Source: Acinetobacter sp. (GTDB taxonomy: Bacteria; Pseudomonadota; Gammaproteobacteria; Pseudomonadales; Moraxellaceae). From it: a DNA stretch of 36,259 nt. The position numbers were made by a program, and so were the translations under genes. Location of the stretch: NCBI GenBank assembly GCA_030152275.1, contig JASLHF010000172.1, forward strand, positions 1 through 36,259, read 5' to 3'. The notes below the pieces were generated by a model. The model was not told where the DNA came from. It saw only the letters and a list, made by a program, of their open reading frames with translations, and did no database searches. This document shows, piece after piece, positions 17,009 to 26,301 of the stretch. Every line of letters starts with the position of its first letter. The first letter of the stretch is position 1.

Positions 17009-18097
17009 ATGACAATTCAAATTTTAGGCATGATTGGCCACCGTCTAGCTTCGGAAACTATTCCTGCAGAAGGTCCTGTATTTAATCCAGATTATATTGC
17101 TAATTTTGCTAAGGCTCATGAAGATGCAGGATTTGATCGGGTATTAATTGGTCAGTGGTCAGATCAGCCAGATGGCTTTATGGTTGCGGCTCATGCAGGT
17201 GCACATACTAAAAAATTAAAATTCTTATTGGCACATCGTCCGGGTTTTATAGCCCCAACACTTGCTGCACGAAAATATGCAACACTGGATCATTTACTTA
17301 AAGGCCGTTTAGCGATTCATATCATTACTGGGGGCAGTGATCCTGAACAACAGCGTGATGGTGACTTTCTAACTAAAACTGAACGATATGCCCGTACAAA
17401 AGAATTTTTGGATATTGCCAAACTTTCTTGGTATAGCGATAAGCCATTTCAGTACAGCGGTAAATACTATCAAGTCAAAGATAGCTTTTCAGAAATCAAA
17501 CCTTATCAACCTCATCTGCCAGTCTATTTCGGTGGTTCTTCTCAAGAAGCATTAAATGTAGCTGCTGAGCATGCAGATGTGTTTGCACTTTGGGGTGAAC
17601 CTTTAGCAGGAGCTGAAGAGCTGATCAAAATCATTCGCGCAAATGAAGTAAAGTTTGAGCGTAAAAACCCACTAACTTTTAATATCTCTTTCCGCCCAAT
17701 TATTGCAGAGACAGAAGCATTGGCTTGGGAAAAGGCAAAGGATATTTACCTTCTGACTCGAGAACAGATTGAAAACCGTGGTCTGCGCAAAGATAAACAA
17801 AGTGCTCAAAGTGTAGGAGCCCAGCGTTTAGTGGAGTTGGCATCACAAGAAGTCCATGACACTAATTTATGGACTGGCATTTCTACCTTAGTACATGGCA
17901 ACCATAACTCTACAGCATTAGTAGGTACACCAGAACAAGTAGCACAATCTATTGCAGAATATTACAAGCTTGGCATTAGTAGTGTACTGATTCGTGGATT
18001 TGACCCATTAAATGATGTCGTGGAATACGGTAAGGAATTATTGCCAAGCATCCGTGAAAAAACAGCTGAACTCGATAAATTAACTAAGATTGCCTAA
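17009..18097 (+). CDS. LLM-class flavin-dependent monooxygenase (SsuD-like)
   Basis: A 362-residue cytoplasmic protein of the bacterial luciferase-like family, close in outline to alkanesulfonate monooxygenase SsuD, which uses FMNH2 and oxygen to release sulfite from sulfonates. Visible landmarks are HEDAGFDRVLIGQWSDQPDG, the block FLLAHRPGFIAPTLAARKYA, and GRLAIHIITGGSDPEQQRDG, the last typical of SsuD-like proteins. The ATG at 17009 follows TTGGAAA. It heads an operon with a sulfonate-binding lipoprotein, a thiol dioxygenase and a rhodanese. The reductase partner SsuE is not present here. The substrate is probably an organosulfonate, not proven. Confidence 0.87.
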   Translation: MTIQILGMIGHRLASETIPAEGPVFNPDYIANFAKAHEDAGFDRVLIGQWSDQPDGFMVAAHAGAHTKKLKFLLAHRPGFIAPTLAARKYATLDHLLKGRLAIHIITGGSDPEQQRDGDFLTKTERYARTKEFLDIAKLSWYSDKPFQYSGKYYQVKDSFSEIKPYQPHLPVYFGGSSQEALNVAAEHADVFALWGEPLAGAEELIKIIRANEVKFERKNPLTFNISFRPIIAETEALAWEKAKDIYLLTREQIENRGLRKDKQSAQSVGAQRLVELASQEVHDTNLWTGISTLVHGNHNSTALVGTPEQVAQSIAEYYKLGISSVLIRGFDPLNDVVEYGKELLPSIREKTAELDKLTKIA

Positions 18098-18134
18098 GCC
18101 TAGATGGCAAAAATAATTAGAAAGTGTGAGTGAA

Positions 18135-19130
18135 ATGAAAAAAATATTAGTTGGCATAATCAGTGTTGTGTCTATAAGTTTAACTGCATGTGATAAACAG
18201 GCTAATACAGCCCAAAATACACAAGAAACAAATAAACCCAAAAATTCGGAACAAATTGAACTCAAAATTGGTGATCAAAAAGGAAATATGCGTGCCCAGC
18301 TAGAAGCATCAAAACTTCTAGAGGGTATTGATTATAAAATTTCATGGTATGAGTTTCCTGCAGCAGCTCCGGTTGCCGAAGCGTTAAACGCTACTGCTAT
18401 TGATATTGGTTACTTAGGGGATGCACCTTTTATCTTTGCAAATGCGAATGGAGGTCATGCACGTGCAATTGCGGTTAACCGCTATGATCCATATGCAGTA
18501 GCTTTACTGGTGCCTAAAGATAGTCCGATTAAATCCATTCAGGATATAAAAGGAAAAACTGTTACAGCTAATAAGGGCTCAATTGGTCAGCTGGTTACAC
18601 TACGTGCTGTAGAGCGCGCTGGCTTGAAAGCTTCTGATGTGAATTTTAAATTTCTGCCCCCGGCAGATGGCAAGCTTGCTGTTGCAAATGGCAATGTTGA
18701 TGTGTGGGCAGTTTGGGATCCATATACTGCCTATGCAGAAGTGATTGATGGTTTCCGAATCATTGAAAATGGACGTGGATTATATTCAGGTTTTACCTTC
18801 CTGGCCGGCACAGAGCAGGCTTTAAATGATCAGCAAAAGCGTGCTGCTATCCAGGACTTTATCTACCGACTTGAAGAATCACAAGAATGGGTAAATAAAA
18901 ACTATCAGTCATTTGGTAAAGAGCTTGCGAAAATCACCGGAATTCCGGAAGAGCCGGCGACATTAGCATTTAAACGTAAAAATGCTAAATGGACTGGCAT
19001 TACTGATGATGTGATTACCACTTCTCAAGCAACAGCAGATTTCTATCATAAGCACCAACTATTGAGTCAGAAAATTGATGTAAGTGGTTTGTTTGACCGT
19101 GAATTTAAAACAAAGCAGACAGGAAATTAA
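18135..19130 (+). CDS. Aliphatic-sulfonate-type substrate-binding lipoprotein
   Basis: A 331-residue SsuA/NMT1-like periplasmic binding protein anchored as a lipoprotein: lipobox LTAC with cysteine 19. The body shows LKIGDQKGNMRAQLEASKLL, then ATAIDIGYLGDAPFIFANAN and GNVDVWAVWDPYTAYAE, all characteristic of sulfonate-binding proteins. I chose the ATG at 18135 over a GTG at 18126 because it gives a proper signal peptide. No permease or ATPase gene is in this operon, so it must work with an importer elsewhere, possibly the one at 24303-27056. The stop is followed by the next ATG after one base. Confidence 0.87.
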   Translation: MKKILVGIISVVSISLTACDKQANTAQNTQETNKPKNSEQIELKIGDQKGNMRAQLEASKLLEGIDYKISWYEFPAAAPVAEALNATAIDIGYLGDAPFIFANANGGHARAIAVNRYDPYAVALLVPKDSPIKSIQDIKGKTVTANKGSIGQLVTLRAVERAGLKASDVNFKFLPPADGKLAVANGNVDVWAVWDPYTAYAEVIDGFRIIENGRGLYSGFTFLAGTEQALNDQQKRAAIQDFIYRLEESQEWVNKNYQSFGKELAKITGIPEEPATLAFKRKNAKWTGITDDVITTSQATADFYHKHQLLSQKIDVSGLFDREFKTKQTGN

Positions 19131-19131
19131 T

Positions 19132-19686
19132 ATGAGTGAACAACTGAATGCTTTAACACCAGTGATTGATGCGATTGAACAAGGATTAATAGAGCTGCTG
19201 GATGAGAAAAGCTTAATTCAGGGCTTTATCCCAGAGTTTAAAAAGCTCCTCCAAGATTCAACTTGGCTTAAACCTGAATTTAAAAAACCGCATCCGCAAT
19301 ATTACCAACAATATTTATTGTATCTGGATCCCGAAGAACGTTTTTCAATTGTCAGCTTTGTTTGGGGACCGGGTCAAAAAACACCGATTCATAACCATGA
19401 AGTCTGGGGAGCAATTGGTGTACTGGAAGGCGCAGAAATCTCTACTCCTTATACCCGTGATGAGGCAGGTTTACATCCAGTTGCTCATGGTGATTATCTC
19501 GGAGTAGGAGATATCGACTGGTTTACACCTGCTACTGGCGATATTCATGCTGTTAATAATGCCTTTGACGATCAAGTCTCAATCAGTATCCATATTTATG
19601 GAGCAAATATAGGCAAAGTAGAGCGTTTTACCTATCAGCCAGACGGTACAGCCAAACCTTTTATTTCAGGTTATTCAAATATTTAA
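19132..19686 (+). CDS. Cysteine-dioxygenase-family thiol dioxygenase
   Basis: A 184-residue cupin enzyme. The iron ligands are visible as H87 and H89 in PIHNHEVWGAIGVLEG and H139 in GDIHAVNN, the 3-His pattern of cysteine and 3-mercaptopropionate dioxygenases, which oxidise thiols to sulfinates. AGGAAA precedes the ATG. Its neighbour is a multi-domain rhodanese, the same pairing as in Pseudomonas aeruginosa, where the dioxygenase (PA2602) acts on 3-mercaptopropionate; that comparison is from memory. The true thiol substrate here is unknown. Confidence 0.85.
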   Translation: MSEQLNALTPVIDAIEQGLIELLDEKSLIQGFIPEFKKLLQDSTWLKPEFKKPHPQYYQQYLLYLDPEERFSIVSFVWGPGQKTPIHNHEVWGAIGVLEGAEISTPYTRDEAGLHPVAHGDYLGVGDIDWFTPATGDIHAVNNAFDDQVSISIHIYGANIGKVERFTYQPDGTAKPFISGYSNI

Positions 19687-19703
19687 AGAGTGATGTAGAA
19701 AGA

Positions 19704-21287
19704 ATGAAAACGATCATTTATCAAGAAATCCGTGAAAAATTGCTGGCTGGTGAGGAAATTGCAATTGTAGATTTAAGGGAAGAGCATATTTTTGCGCAGA
19801 ATCACCCTTTATTTGCTACAAATATTTCTTTATCACGTCTTGAAATTGAAATTTATAATCGTATTCCTCGTCTAGATACTCTAACAGTCATTTATGATGA
19901 TGGCGATGGTCGTGTGGAGCGTGCATACGCAAAACTTACTGAATATGGTTATAACAATATTGCAGTTTTAGAAGGTGGTGTGACCGCATGGCAACGTGAT
20001 GGTGGTGAATTATTCATAGATGTTAACTCTGCCAGTAAAGCATTTGGTGAGTTTTTAGAGCATCATAAAGGCACTCCATCTCTTAGTGCCGAGGAACTAA
20101 AAGCAAAAATTGATGCTCAAGAAAATATAGTTATTTTAGATGCTCGACGTTTTGATGAATATCAAACAATGAGTATTCCAACTGGTATAAGTGTTCCAGG
20201 CGCAGAATTGGTTCTGCGTGCACCTTCCTTGGTAAAAGACGAAAATACCCAGATTATCGTAAATTGTGCTGGCCGTACCCGCAGTATTATTGGCACTCAG
20301 TCCCTGATTAATGCCAAGTTACCGCATGAAATTTTTGCATTACGAAATGGTACGATTGGCTGGACACTTGCTGGACAACCGCTGGAGCATGGTCTGCAAC
20401 GTTCATTTGCAGATATTGATACTCAGCTCAATACGCAGGCACAGCAAAATGCTGCAGAACTGGCAAAGCAAGCAGGTGTAAAAAAAATTAATTTAACTGA
20501 ATTACAAAATCTACAGGCGCAAGTAGATAAAACCACCTATATTATTGATGTACGTACTGAACAGGAATATGCAGCAGGGCATTTACCTGGTAGTCGTTGG
20601 GTAGCAGGTGGTCAGTTGGTACAGGAGACTGATCATTATGCGGCAGTACGTGGTGCTCGTATTGTTTTAGTTGATGATCAACTTGTTCGGGCATATATGA
20701 CTGGTTCTTGGTTAGCACAAATGAACTGGGATACTTATATACTCGAAGATGATTTTTCAAAACTTCTGGCTGAGACTGGAGGATGGAAACCTGCTACACC
20801 GAAGATAGACGTTAACCAGTTTATTTCGCCAGAAGAATTGCAACAACTTTCAGCAACACAGAACATTGCTATTTGGGATTTCACCACTGCAGCTAACTAC
20901 AAAAAGGGGCATATTCCAAACGCACAATGGGTATTGAAAGCAGATGTACCTAAACTGATTCAACAATCACAATTTACCAACAAAGATGCTATTATTGTAA
21001 CTTGTGGTTCAAGTTTGCTGGCTCAATATGCTGTACCAGAAATCAAAGCTCAACTCAAACCCGATCAAAAAGTATATATCTTAAAAGGCGGTAATGCTGC
21101 TTGGGCACAGGCAGGTCTGCCATTATCACAAGAATTAGATTTACTTTCAGAAGATATTGATCGTTATAAACGACCTTATGAAGGTACCGATAATTCAAGA
21201 GAAGCAATGCAAGCTTATCTTGATTGGGAGTTCGGTTTAGTCGATCAGCTTAAGAATGATGGCACACATGGGTTCTTTGTAATATAA
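19704..21287 (+). CDS. Four-domain rhodanese-like sulfurtransferase
   Basis: A 527-residue cytoplasmic protein of four rhodanese domains (about residues 1-110, 125-230, 250-355 and 365-480). Domains 2 and 4 keep the active-site cysteine (C188 in IIVNCAGRTRS and C434 in IIVTCGSSLLA), while domains 1 and 3 have aspartates at the same place (VIYDDGDGR and IVLVDDQLVRA). The pattern is therefore inactive-active twice over, as if an ancestral pair had doubled. It would move sulfane sulfur, for example from thiosulfate or persulfides made when the upstream enzymes act. A purine-rich AGAAAGA lies before the ATG. A strong hairpin ends the operon. Confidence 0.88.
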   Translation: MKTIIYQEIREKLLAGEEIAIVDLREEHIFAQNHPLFATNISLSRLEIEIYNRIPRLDTLTVIYDDGDGRVERAYAKLTEYGYNNIAVLEGGVTAWQRDGGELFIDVNSASKAFGEFLEHHKGTPSLSAEELKAKIDAQENIVILDARRFDEYQTMSIPTGISVPGAELVLRAPSLVKDENTQIIVNCAGRTRSIIGTQSLINAKLPHEIFALRNGTIGWTLAGQPLEHGLQRSFADIDTQLNTQAQQNAAELAKQAGVKKINLTELQNLQAQVDKTTYIIDVRTEQEYAAGHLPGSRWVAGGQLVQETDHYAAVRGARIVLVDDQLVRAYMTGSWLAQMNWDTYILEDDFSKLLAETGGWKPATPKIDVNQFISPEELQQLSATQNIAIWDFTTAANYKKGHIPNAQWVLKADVPKLIQQSQFTNKDAIIVTCGSSLLAQYAVPEIKAQLKPDQKVYILKGGNAAWAQAGLPLSQELDLLSEDIDRYKRPYEGTDNSREAMQAYLDWEFGLVDQLKNDGTHGFFVI

Positions 21288-21319
21288 GATATTAAGTTTA
21301 TTCAAAATAATAACCATTC

Positions 21320-21355
21320 TAAGCCAAGAAATATATTTTTATATTTCTTGGCTTA
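21320..21355 (+). terminator. Hairpin at the end of the sulfur operon
   Basis: A 16-bp perfect stem (TAAGCCAAGAAATATA / TATATTTCTTGGCTTA) around TTTT lies 32 bases after the rhodanese stop. The following T-run is weak, but position and strength suggest a terminator. Confidence 0.7.
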
Positions 21356-21660
21356 ATTAATATTAGAATCACTTAATTCATAACTAAATATTAAGAAAAT
21401 TGACGTTATCACGAGTAATCTTTAATGTATTATCAAAATTAATGAACTTATTTTCACCTAAAATCTAGTTTATGGTTTTTTAAATGAAAAAATAATATTA
21501 ATTTTAATAATTTTACCTAGTAAAACTTCATGCTTTACATTTACAAGTTCATGAACTAACTCTGTAAATTAAATTTCTTCCAATTGCTATGATCGATTAA
21601 ATCTTAAAATTAAACAACTATATAAAAATAAGTCTTAATAAATTCAATTGATTAAGTGAT
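21356..21660. other. Non-coding stretch with composite element copy B
   Basis: About 305 AT-rich bases with no gene seen. It contains composite element copy B (21447-21557) and, near 21634-21656, a small CTTAAT/ATTAAG hairpin that could end the araC-type transcript on the minus strand. Confidence 0.5.
21447..21557 (+). repeat. Composite intergenic element, copy B
   Basis: Begins CTTATTTTCACCTAAAA then TCTAGTT and ends in the 12-bp palindrome AGTTCATGAACT. The start-to-palindrome spacing is within three bases of copies A and C. It is preceded by AATTAATGAACTTATT, which also occurs before copy C. Confidence 0.55.
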
Positions 21661-22575
21661 TTATAATTTCATGAATTGGCTTGGATTTTTTTGTGTAACG
21701 CGTTGAAATGCACGGGTAAATGCCGCTACAGATTGATAGCCTACTTTTTCAGCGCAATCTGCAATAGAAATACCTTGTGCTAAGAATTGTTGGGCCAATT
21801 GAACACGGTAATATAAAACAAATTGCGTTGCTGAAAATCCAGCAATATTGGTAAAGTAATTGGCAAAGTTAGCTCGTGATATACCACAAACTGCTGCCAT
21901 AGATTGTAAAGTCCAATCCTCTTCAGGTTTCGCAATAATCTCTAAAATAAGAGGATATAGCATTGGATCATTAAATAATGTCCAAAGAGGAATATTTTTA
22001 TGGTTTCCTTGATTAAAGGTATGACGAATTAGATAGTAAAACAAAATACTGGTAAGGCGTTCAATTAAGCTTACTGAAGCTTCATGATCTAATCTTGCTT
22101 CATGACGTATTAAGTCAAATATATTTAAGCATTCAGTTAAAGCCTGATCATCTTGTCTTAAGACCAAATATGGCGGCAATGCTGCAATAAACAATTCAGA
22201 CAGTTTAGAGCGAAATGTAAAGTAACCACATGCTAAATGTGTAGAACAAGACAGGATATTTGAATCATCACTGTCGACTAAATTGCGTTGTAAGTGGTTT
22301 ACAGATGGTGCAACACGTTGAGTCGTATCCGTAATAATGAAAGGGATATCTTTTAAAAGAAATATAGCATCGCCTTGATAAAGATGAATAAAGTTTTGCT
22401 CTTCAAGTAGATGAAAATGGCAGTCTTGTTGAATAACTAAATGAAAACTTGCTTGACCTTGTCCTTGGATGGAAGTTGACCATTGTTGATGATAACGACT
22501 TAAATGCTGAAGAGATGTCTCGATTTCCAAGCGGTCAATCAACCAACTTAGCATTTTTTGAGAATTATTAAGCAT
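21661..22575 (-). CDS. AraC-family regulator
   Basis: A 304-residue transcription factor. The C-terminal two helix-turn-helices are clear: MAAVCGISRANFANYFTNIA and ISIADCAEKVGYQSVAAFTR followed by AFQRVTQKNPSQFMK. The N-terminal half looks like the cupin-type AraC ligand domain (Cupin_6 group; HLYQGDAIFLLKDIPF). I prefer the ATG at 22575, preceded by GGA, over a TTG twelve bases upstream. It is divergent from the AhpD-like gene across about 105 bases and probably controls that operon. The inducer is unknown. Confidence 0.85.
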   Translation of the reverse strand: MLNNSQKMLSWLIDRLEIETSLQHLSRYHQQWSTSIQGQGQASFHLVIQQDCHFHLLEEQNFIHLYQGDAIFLLKDIPFIITDTTQRVAPSVNHLQRNLVDSDDSNILSCSTHLACGYFTFRSKLSELFIAALPPYLVLRQDDQALTECLNIFDLIRHEARLDHEASVSLIERLTSILFYYLIRHTFNQGNHKNIPLWTLFNDPMLYPLILEIIAKPEEDWTLQSMAAVCGISRANFANYFTNIAGFSATQFVLYYRVQLAQQFLAQGISIADCAEKVGYQSVAAFTRAFQRVTQKNPSQFMKL

Positions 22576-22680
22576 AAAAAATTCCAATAGTTTAGACGAT
22601 AAAGCATTTATAAGTACGAATAAGCATTGAGAGAATACTATAAATTTTCAACACTAAGTACTCTTAACGGAGTACATATC

Positions 22681-23244
22681 ATGACGACTTATTTCAAACC
22701 TTTAACTAGTGAACAAGCACCTGAAGAAGCGAAACAACGCATCATCAATGCCGAAAAAGCGAATGGTTTTAGTTCAAACCTTTTAGGTGTTTTAGCATAT
22801 GCACCAACAGCGTTAGAAATGTACCAAACCGTTTCTGAAATCAATAGCCGTAGCAGCTTAAATGTACAAGAACGTGAAGTCGTGCAATTAGTTGCTGCAA
22901 CAGACAATGGATGTACATTCTGTGTTGCAGGTCATACAGCATTAGCAAAAAATAAAGCCAAACTTTCACCTGAAATTGTTCAAGCTTTACGTGATCAAGC
23001 AGAATTACCTGATGCACGTTTAAATGTCTTGTCTACATTTGCACGTCAAGCATTAATCACTAAAGGTGCTGTCGACGAACAAACCACGCAAGCATTCTTT
23101 GATGCTGGCTTTACTGAACAAAATGCTTTAGACGTGCTATTGGGCTTAAGTCTTGCAACTTTATGCAACTATGCAAATAGCTTGGCACGTACTGAACTGA
23201 ATAGCCAACTTGCTGCACATAAATGGGAACCCAACAATGCTTAA
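22681..23244 (+). CDS. AhpD-like / carboxymuconolactone decarboxylase family protein
   Basis: A 187-residue protein with the AhpD-type redox centre C78-TF-C81 and H85 in GCTFCVAGHTALAK, normally a peroxidase-linked disulfide site. It starts at 22681 with GGAG upstream rather than at an upstream in-frame codon. It overlaps the next gene by eight bases. Its place in a putative sulfonate uptake operon suggests protection from oxidants made by flavin monooxygenases, or a redox partner role; this is inference. Confidence 0.85.
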   Translation: MTTYFKPLTSEQAPEEAKQRIINAEKANGFSSNLLGVLAYAPTALEMYQTVSEINSRSSLNVQEREVVQLVAATDNGCTFCVAGHTALAKNKAKLSPEIVQALRDQAELPDARLNVLSTFARQALITKGAVDEQTTQAFFDAGFTEQNALDVLLGLSLATLCNYANSLARTELNSQLAAHKWEPNNA

Positions 23245-24286
23245 TGCCGCTTTAGCTGTTTGGTTAGAACAGCATGCAGAGGCTTTAAATGCAGGCGAAG
23301 CAGACGTAAGTCTTGCTTTGCTGCAAAAATTGGGTCAAGCCGACGTATTTAGACAGGGTGTGCCTAAACACTTTGGTGGTCTAGGTAATACTTTAAAAGA
23401 TGCGATTGAAACCATTGCTGAAGTTGCTGAGTATTCTGTCACAGCTGCATTTGTCAGTTGGAGTCAGCGCACCTATATTGAATATTTACTCACTGCAAAA
23501 GCGGATACTTTAGATGAATTTCGTTTCGATGAACTGCTTGCTGGTGAATATGCAGGTGCGACAGGTTTATCTAATGCAATGAAATTCCTCTCAGGCTTAG
23601 AACCGCTGCAAATCCAAGCTGAAGCAGTCGAGGGTGGTTGGAAACTGAATGGCAAATTGCCATGGGTCACCAATTTTCATCCTAATGGATTTACGGTTGC
23701 TGTTGCTGCTGATAGTGAGCAGGGTCCTTTACTCTTTTTAGTACCATCGAATTACGTCGGTTTTGATCGTCGACCAAATTTGGAATTGATAGGATTGAAG
23801 GGCAGTTCTACTGCTGCGGCTATACTTACAGATGTTTTAGTTTCAGAAACAGAATTGTTAAGTGATCAAGCTAAGCAATATCTTCCTGCGATTCGTCCAG
23901 CATTTCTAGGTTTACAGTGTGCATTATCGATTGGCTTGATTAAACGTAGCGTGCAACAAGTGATTGCCAAAAAACACTCAAGCTTAGTCAATGATCAAAT
24001 TGCATATATTCAGCAACAGTTAGATGAAAACTTAGCTGCACTCTTTGCAGGATTGGAATTAGGACAATTTGTCACTCAAGCGCGTCATCTTTTTGAAATT
24101 CGAATTGCACTCAGTGAATTGACTCAACATGCAATTCAGCTGGAACTCTGCAGTACAGGTGGCAAATGCTATTTGACCCCGTTTGAAGATGGTTTTACCA
24201 GACGTCTCAAAGAATCAGCTTTTATTCCAATTGTGACACCAAGTGTCTTGCAATTAAAAACCGAATTGTCACGTTTAAGTGCCTAG
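23237..24286 (+). CDS. Acyl-CoA-dehydrogenase-like flavoprotein, probably monooxygenase-type
   Basis: A 349-residue protein with acyl-CoA dehydrogenase architecture: N-terminal helices with GVPKHFGGLGNTLKDAIETI, a middle beta domain with NGKLPWVTNFHPNGFTVAVA, and C-terminal helices. It is somewhat shorter than typical members and is translationally coupled to the AhpD-like gene (start ATG inside its end, GGGAA upstream). Sitting directly before a sulfonate-type ABC importer, it more likely acts on an imported sulfur compound, like SfnB or DszC, than on fatty acyl-CoA. I cannot decide the reaction from the sequence. Confidence 0.72.
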   Translation: MLNAALAVWLEQHAEALNAGEADVSLALLQKLGQADVFRQGVPKHFGGLGNTLKDAIETIAEVAEYSVTAAFVSWSQRTYIEYLLTAKADTLDEFRFDELLAGEYAGATGLSNAMKFLSGLEPLQIQAEAVEGGWKLNGKLPWVTNFHPNGFTVAVAADSEQGPLLFLVPSNYVGFDRRPNLELIGLKGSSTAAAILTDVLVSETELLSDQAKQYLPAIRPAFLGLQCALSIGLIKRSVQQVIAKKHSSLVNDQIAYIQQQLDENLAALFAGLELGQFVTQARHLFEIRIALSELTQHAIQLELCSTGGKCYLTPFEDGFTRRLKESAFIPIVTPSVLQLKTELSRLSA

Positions 24287-24302
24287 TTGAAGTGTTCAAA
24301 TC

Positions 24303-25091
24303 ATGAAAAATCAACAAACGTTACTCACTGCCAAGCAACTTACCATCAGTCATGCGGGTAAACCCCAAGCCGTGATTAATGGTGTGAATTTAGACATCCA
24401 ACAGGGTGAAATTATTACCATTTTGGGACCCAGTGGTGTAGGGAAATCGACATTATTGTCGACACTATCAGGCTTACATGCGCCTGAAAAAGGACAAGTC
24501 GAACTATTAGGACAACCCATTGCTCAGCAAAAGTCTGAAATGGCATTTATGTTTCAATCTGCTGTGTTGTTGCCTTGGTTGGATATTTCTGAAAATGTTG
24601 CATTTGGACAAAATTTTAAGAATCAGCCCAAACAGAATGAGGCTGAAATCCAAATTCGGGTGAGTAATGCGTTGAAGAGAGTGAAGCTTGATCATATTCC
24701 TCATGCAAAGCCAAACACTTTATCGGGTGGTATGGCGCAACGTGTAGCCTTGGCACGAGCTTTAGCCAAATCTCCACGGTTATTATTGCTTGATGAGCCT
24801 TTTAGCGCACTCGATGAATTGAATCGTGCTCAATTACAAAGGTTACTGGTTGTTTTAGTGCAAAGCCAAGAAATTGGTGCTGCGGTAATGATTACACATG
24901 ACATTGATGAAGCCTTACTCATATCAGATCGTATTTTCTTTTTATCAGGTCAACCAGCCAATATCAGTCAAATATGGTCACTCAAGCAAAATCATCCTCG
25001 TGACATTTGGGAAAATGAATTCTCAATGATTCGCAATGATATTTTGAAATTGCTGCATCAGCATCAAGCCAAAGTGCTAGAAATTTTTTAA
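24303..25091 (+). CDS. ABC importer ATPase, sulfonate/taurine/nitrate type
   Basis: A 262-residue ATP-binding subunit. Walker A GPSGVGKST, Q-loop MAFMFQSAVLLPWLDISENV, signature LSGGMAQRVALARAL, Walker B LLLLDEPFSALDE and H-loop ITHDIDEA are all intact. The PWLDISENV after the Q-loop is typical of the SsuB/TauB/NrtD group. It works with the binding protein and permease that follow at 25102 and 26298. The exact cargo is not determined. Confidence 0.9.
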   Translation: MKNQQTLLTAKQLTISHAGKPQAVINGVNLDIQQGEIITILGPSGVGKSTLLSTLSGLHAPEKGQVELLGQPIAQQKSEMAFMFQSAVLLPWLDISENVAFGQNFKNQPKQNEAEIQIRVSNALKRVKLDHIPHAKPNTLSGGMAQRVALARALAKSPRLLLLDEPFSALDELNRAQLQRLLVVLVQSQEIGAAVMITHDIDEALLISDRIFFLSGQPANISQIWSLKQNHPRDIWENEFSMIRNDILKLLHQHQAKVLEIF

Positions 25092-25101
25092 GGAAATAGA
25101 C

Positions 25102-26301
25102 ATGTGTGATGACGATATCAATCATTCTCGTCGAGATTTTCTTAAATTGATGGGACTTTTTGCCGGAACCGCTGTCTTGTCAATGCAAGCTAGTCTGGCT
25201 CAAACAAAGCCTGAAAACACAAAAACCAAACGGGTTAGAATTGGTTATATTCCAATTACTGATGCAACTCCTTTATTGGTTGCCTATCAAAATAAGTTAT
25301 TTGAAAAACAGGGTTTACAAGTTGATCCACCCATTTTATTTAGAAGTTGGGCTCAACTGGTCGAAGCCTTTTTATCAGGCAGTGTGAATGTCATTCACCT
25401 GTTATCACCTATGGCCGTTTGGACACGTTTCGGCAGTCATTTTCCTGCAAAAATTGTGGCATGGAACCATGTCGGAGGTTCAGCACTGACTGTTGCCAGA
25501 CATATCAAGAGCTTAGAAGATCTTGGAGGGAAGCAAGTTGCGATTCCATTTTGGTATTCAGTACACAACGTAGTATTGCAGGAAATGTTGCGTAATACTG
25601 GCCTGAAGGTCATCACCAAACAAAAAGGTAAATTGGCGGCCAATGAAGTAGGAATCATCGTATTACCACCTTCAGATATGCCACCCGCGTTACTCAGTAA
25701 GCAAATTTCAGGATACTTGGTTGCCGAACCATTCAATGCTATTGCTGAACATCTCAAGATTGGAAAAATATTGCGATTTACGGGCGATGTCTGGAAAAAG
25801 CATGCCTGTTGCGTAGTGTACATGCATGAGAAGGATTTGCAGCAACATCCGGAATGGTCACAAAAAGTGGTGAATAGCATTGTAGAAGCACAGCTTTGGT
25901 GCCGTAACCATCGTTCTGAAGTCGCAAAATTAATTTCACGCGAGCATAAACCACGATTAACGCCACATATTCATGCTGTGATTTCTCAGGTAGTCAACCC
26001 CGATCCATCTCGGCAGAAGCTTTATTTAAGCACAGGTACAATTAAGCATCCTGCATGGCAAGACCATCGTATCGATTTTCAGCCTTATCCTTTTGAAAGT
26101 TATACAGTTGAGCTGATCAAACGGATGCGTCATACCCAAGTTGAAGGCAATTCTGCATTTTTAAAACAATTGAATCCAACTTTAGCGGCACGCCAATTGG
26201 TCGATGATCGTTTTGTTAAAAAAGCCATTCAAAAATTAGGCGGCATGAAAGCATTTGGTCTCACTGAATCCTTTACCCGGCAGGAGATTTTTCAATTATG
26301 A
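25102..26301 (+). CDS. Tat-exported substrate-binding protein, NrtA/SsuA/TauA-like
   Basis: A 399-residue periplasmic binding protein with a twin-arginine signal (S9-R10-R11-D-F-L-K at the N-terminus, followed by LMGLFAGTAVLSMQASLA). The mature part shows RIGYIPITDATPLLVAYQNK and VEAFLSGSVNVIHLLSPMAV, as in NrtA/SsuA-type proteins. Tat export implies folding before export, often for cofactor or metal loading. A tatABC set lies just downstream on the other strand. The stop overlaps the permease start by four bases. Confidence 0.87.
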   Translation: MCDDDINHSRRDFLKLMGLFAGTAVLSMQASLAQTKPENTKTKRVRIGYIPITDATPLLVAYQNKLFEKQGLQVDPPILFRSWAQLVEAFLSGSVNVIHLLSPMAVWTRFGSHFPAKIVAWNHVGGSALTVARHIKSLEDLGGKQVAIPFWYSVHNVVLQEMLRNTGLKVITKQKGKLAANEVGIIVLPPSDMPPALLSKQISGYLVAEPFNAIAEHLKIGKILRFTGDVWKKHACCVVYMHEKDLQQHPEWSQKVVNSIVEAQLWCRNHRSEVAKLISREHKPRLTPHIHAVISQVVNPDPSRQKLYLSTGTIKHPAWQDHRIDFQPYPFESYTVELIKRMRHTQVEGNSAFLKQLNPTLAARQLVDDRFVKKAIQKLGGMKAFGLTESFTRQEIFQL

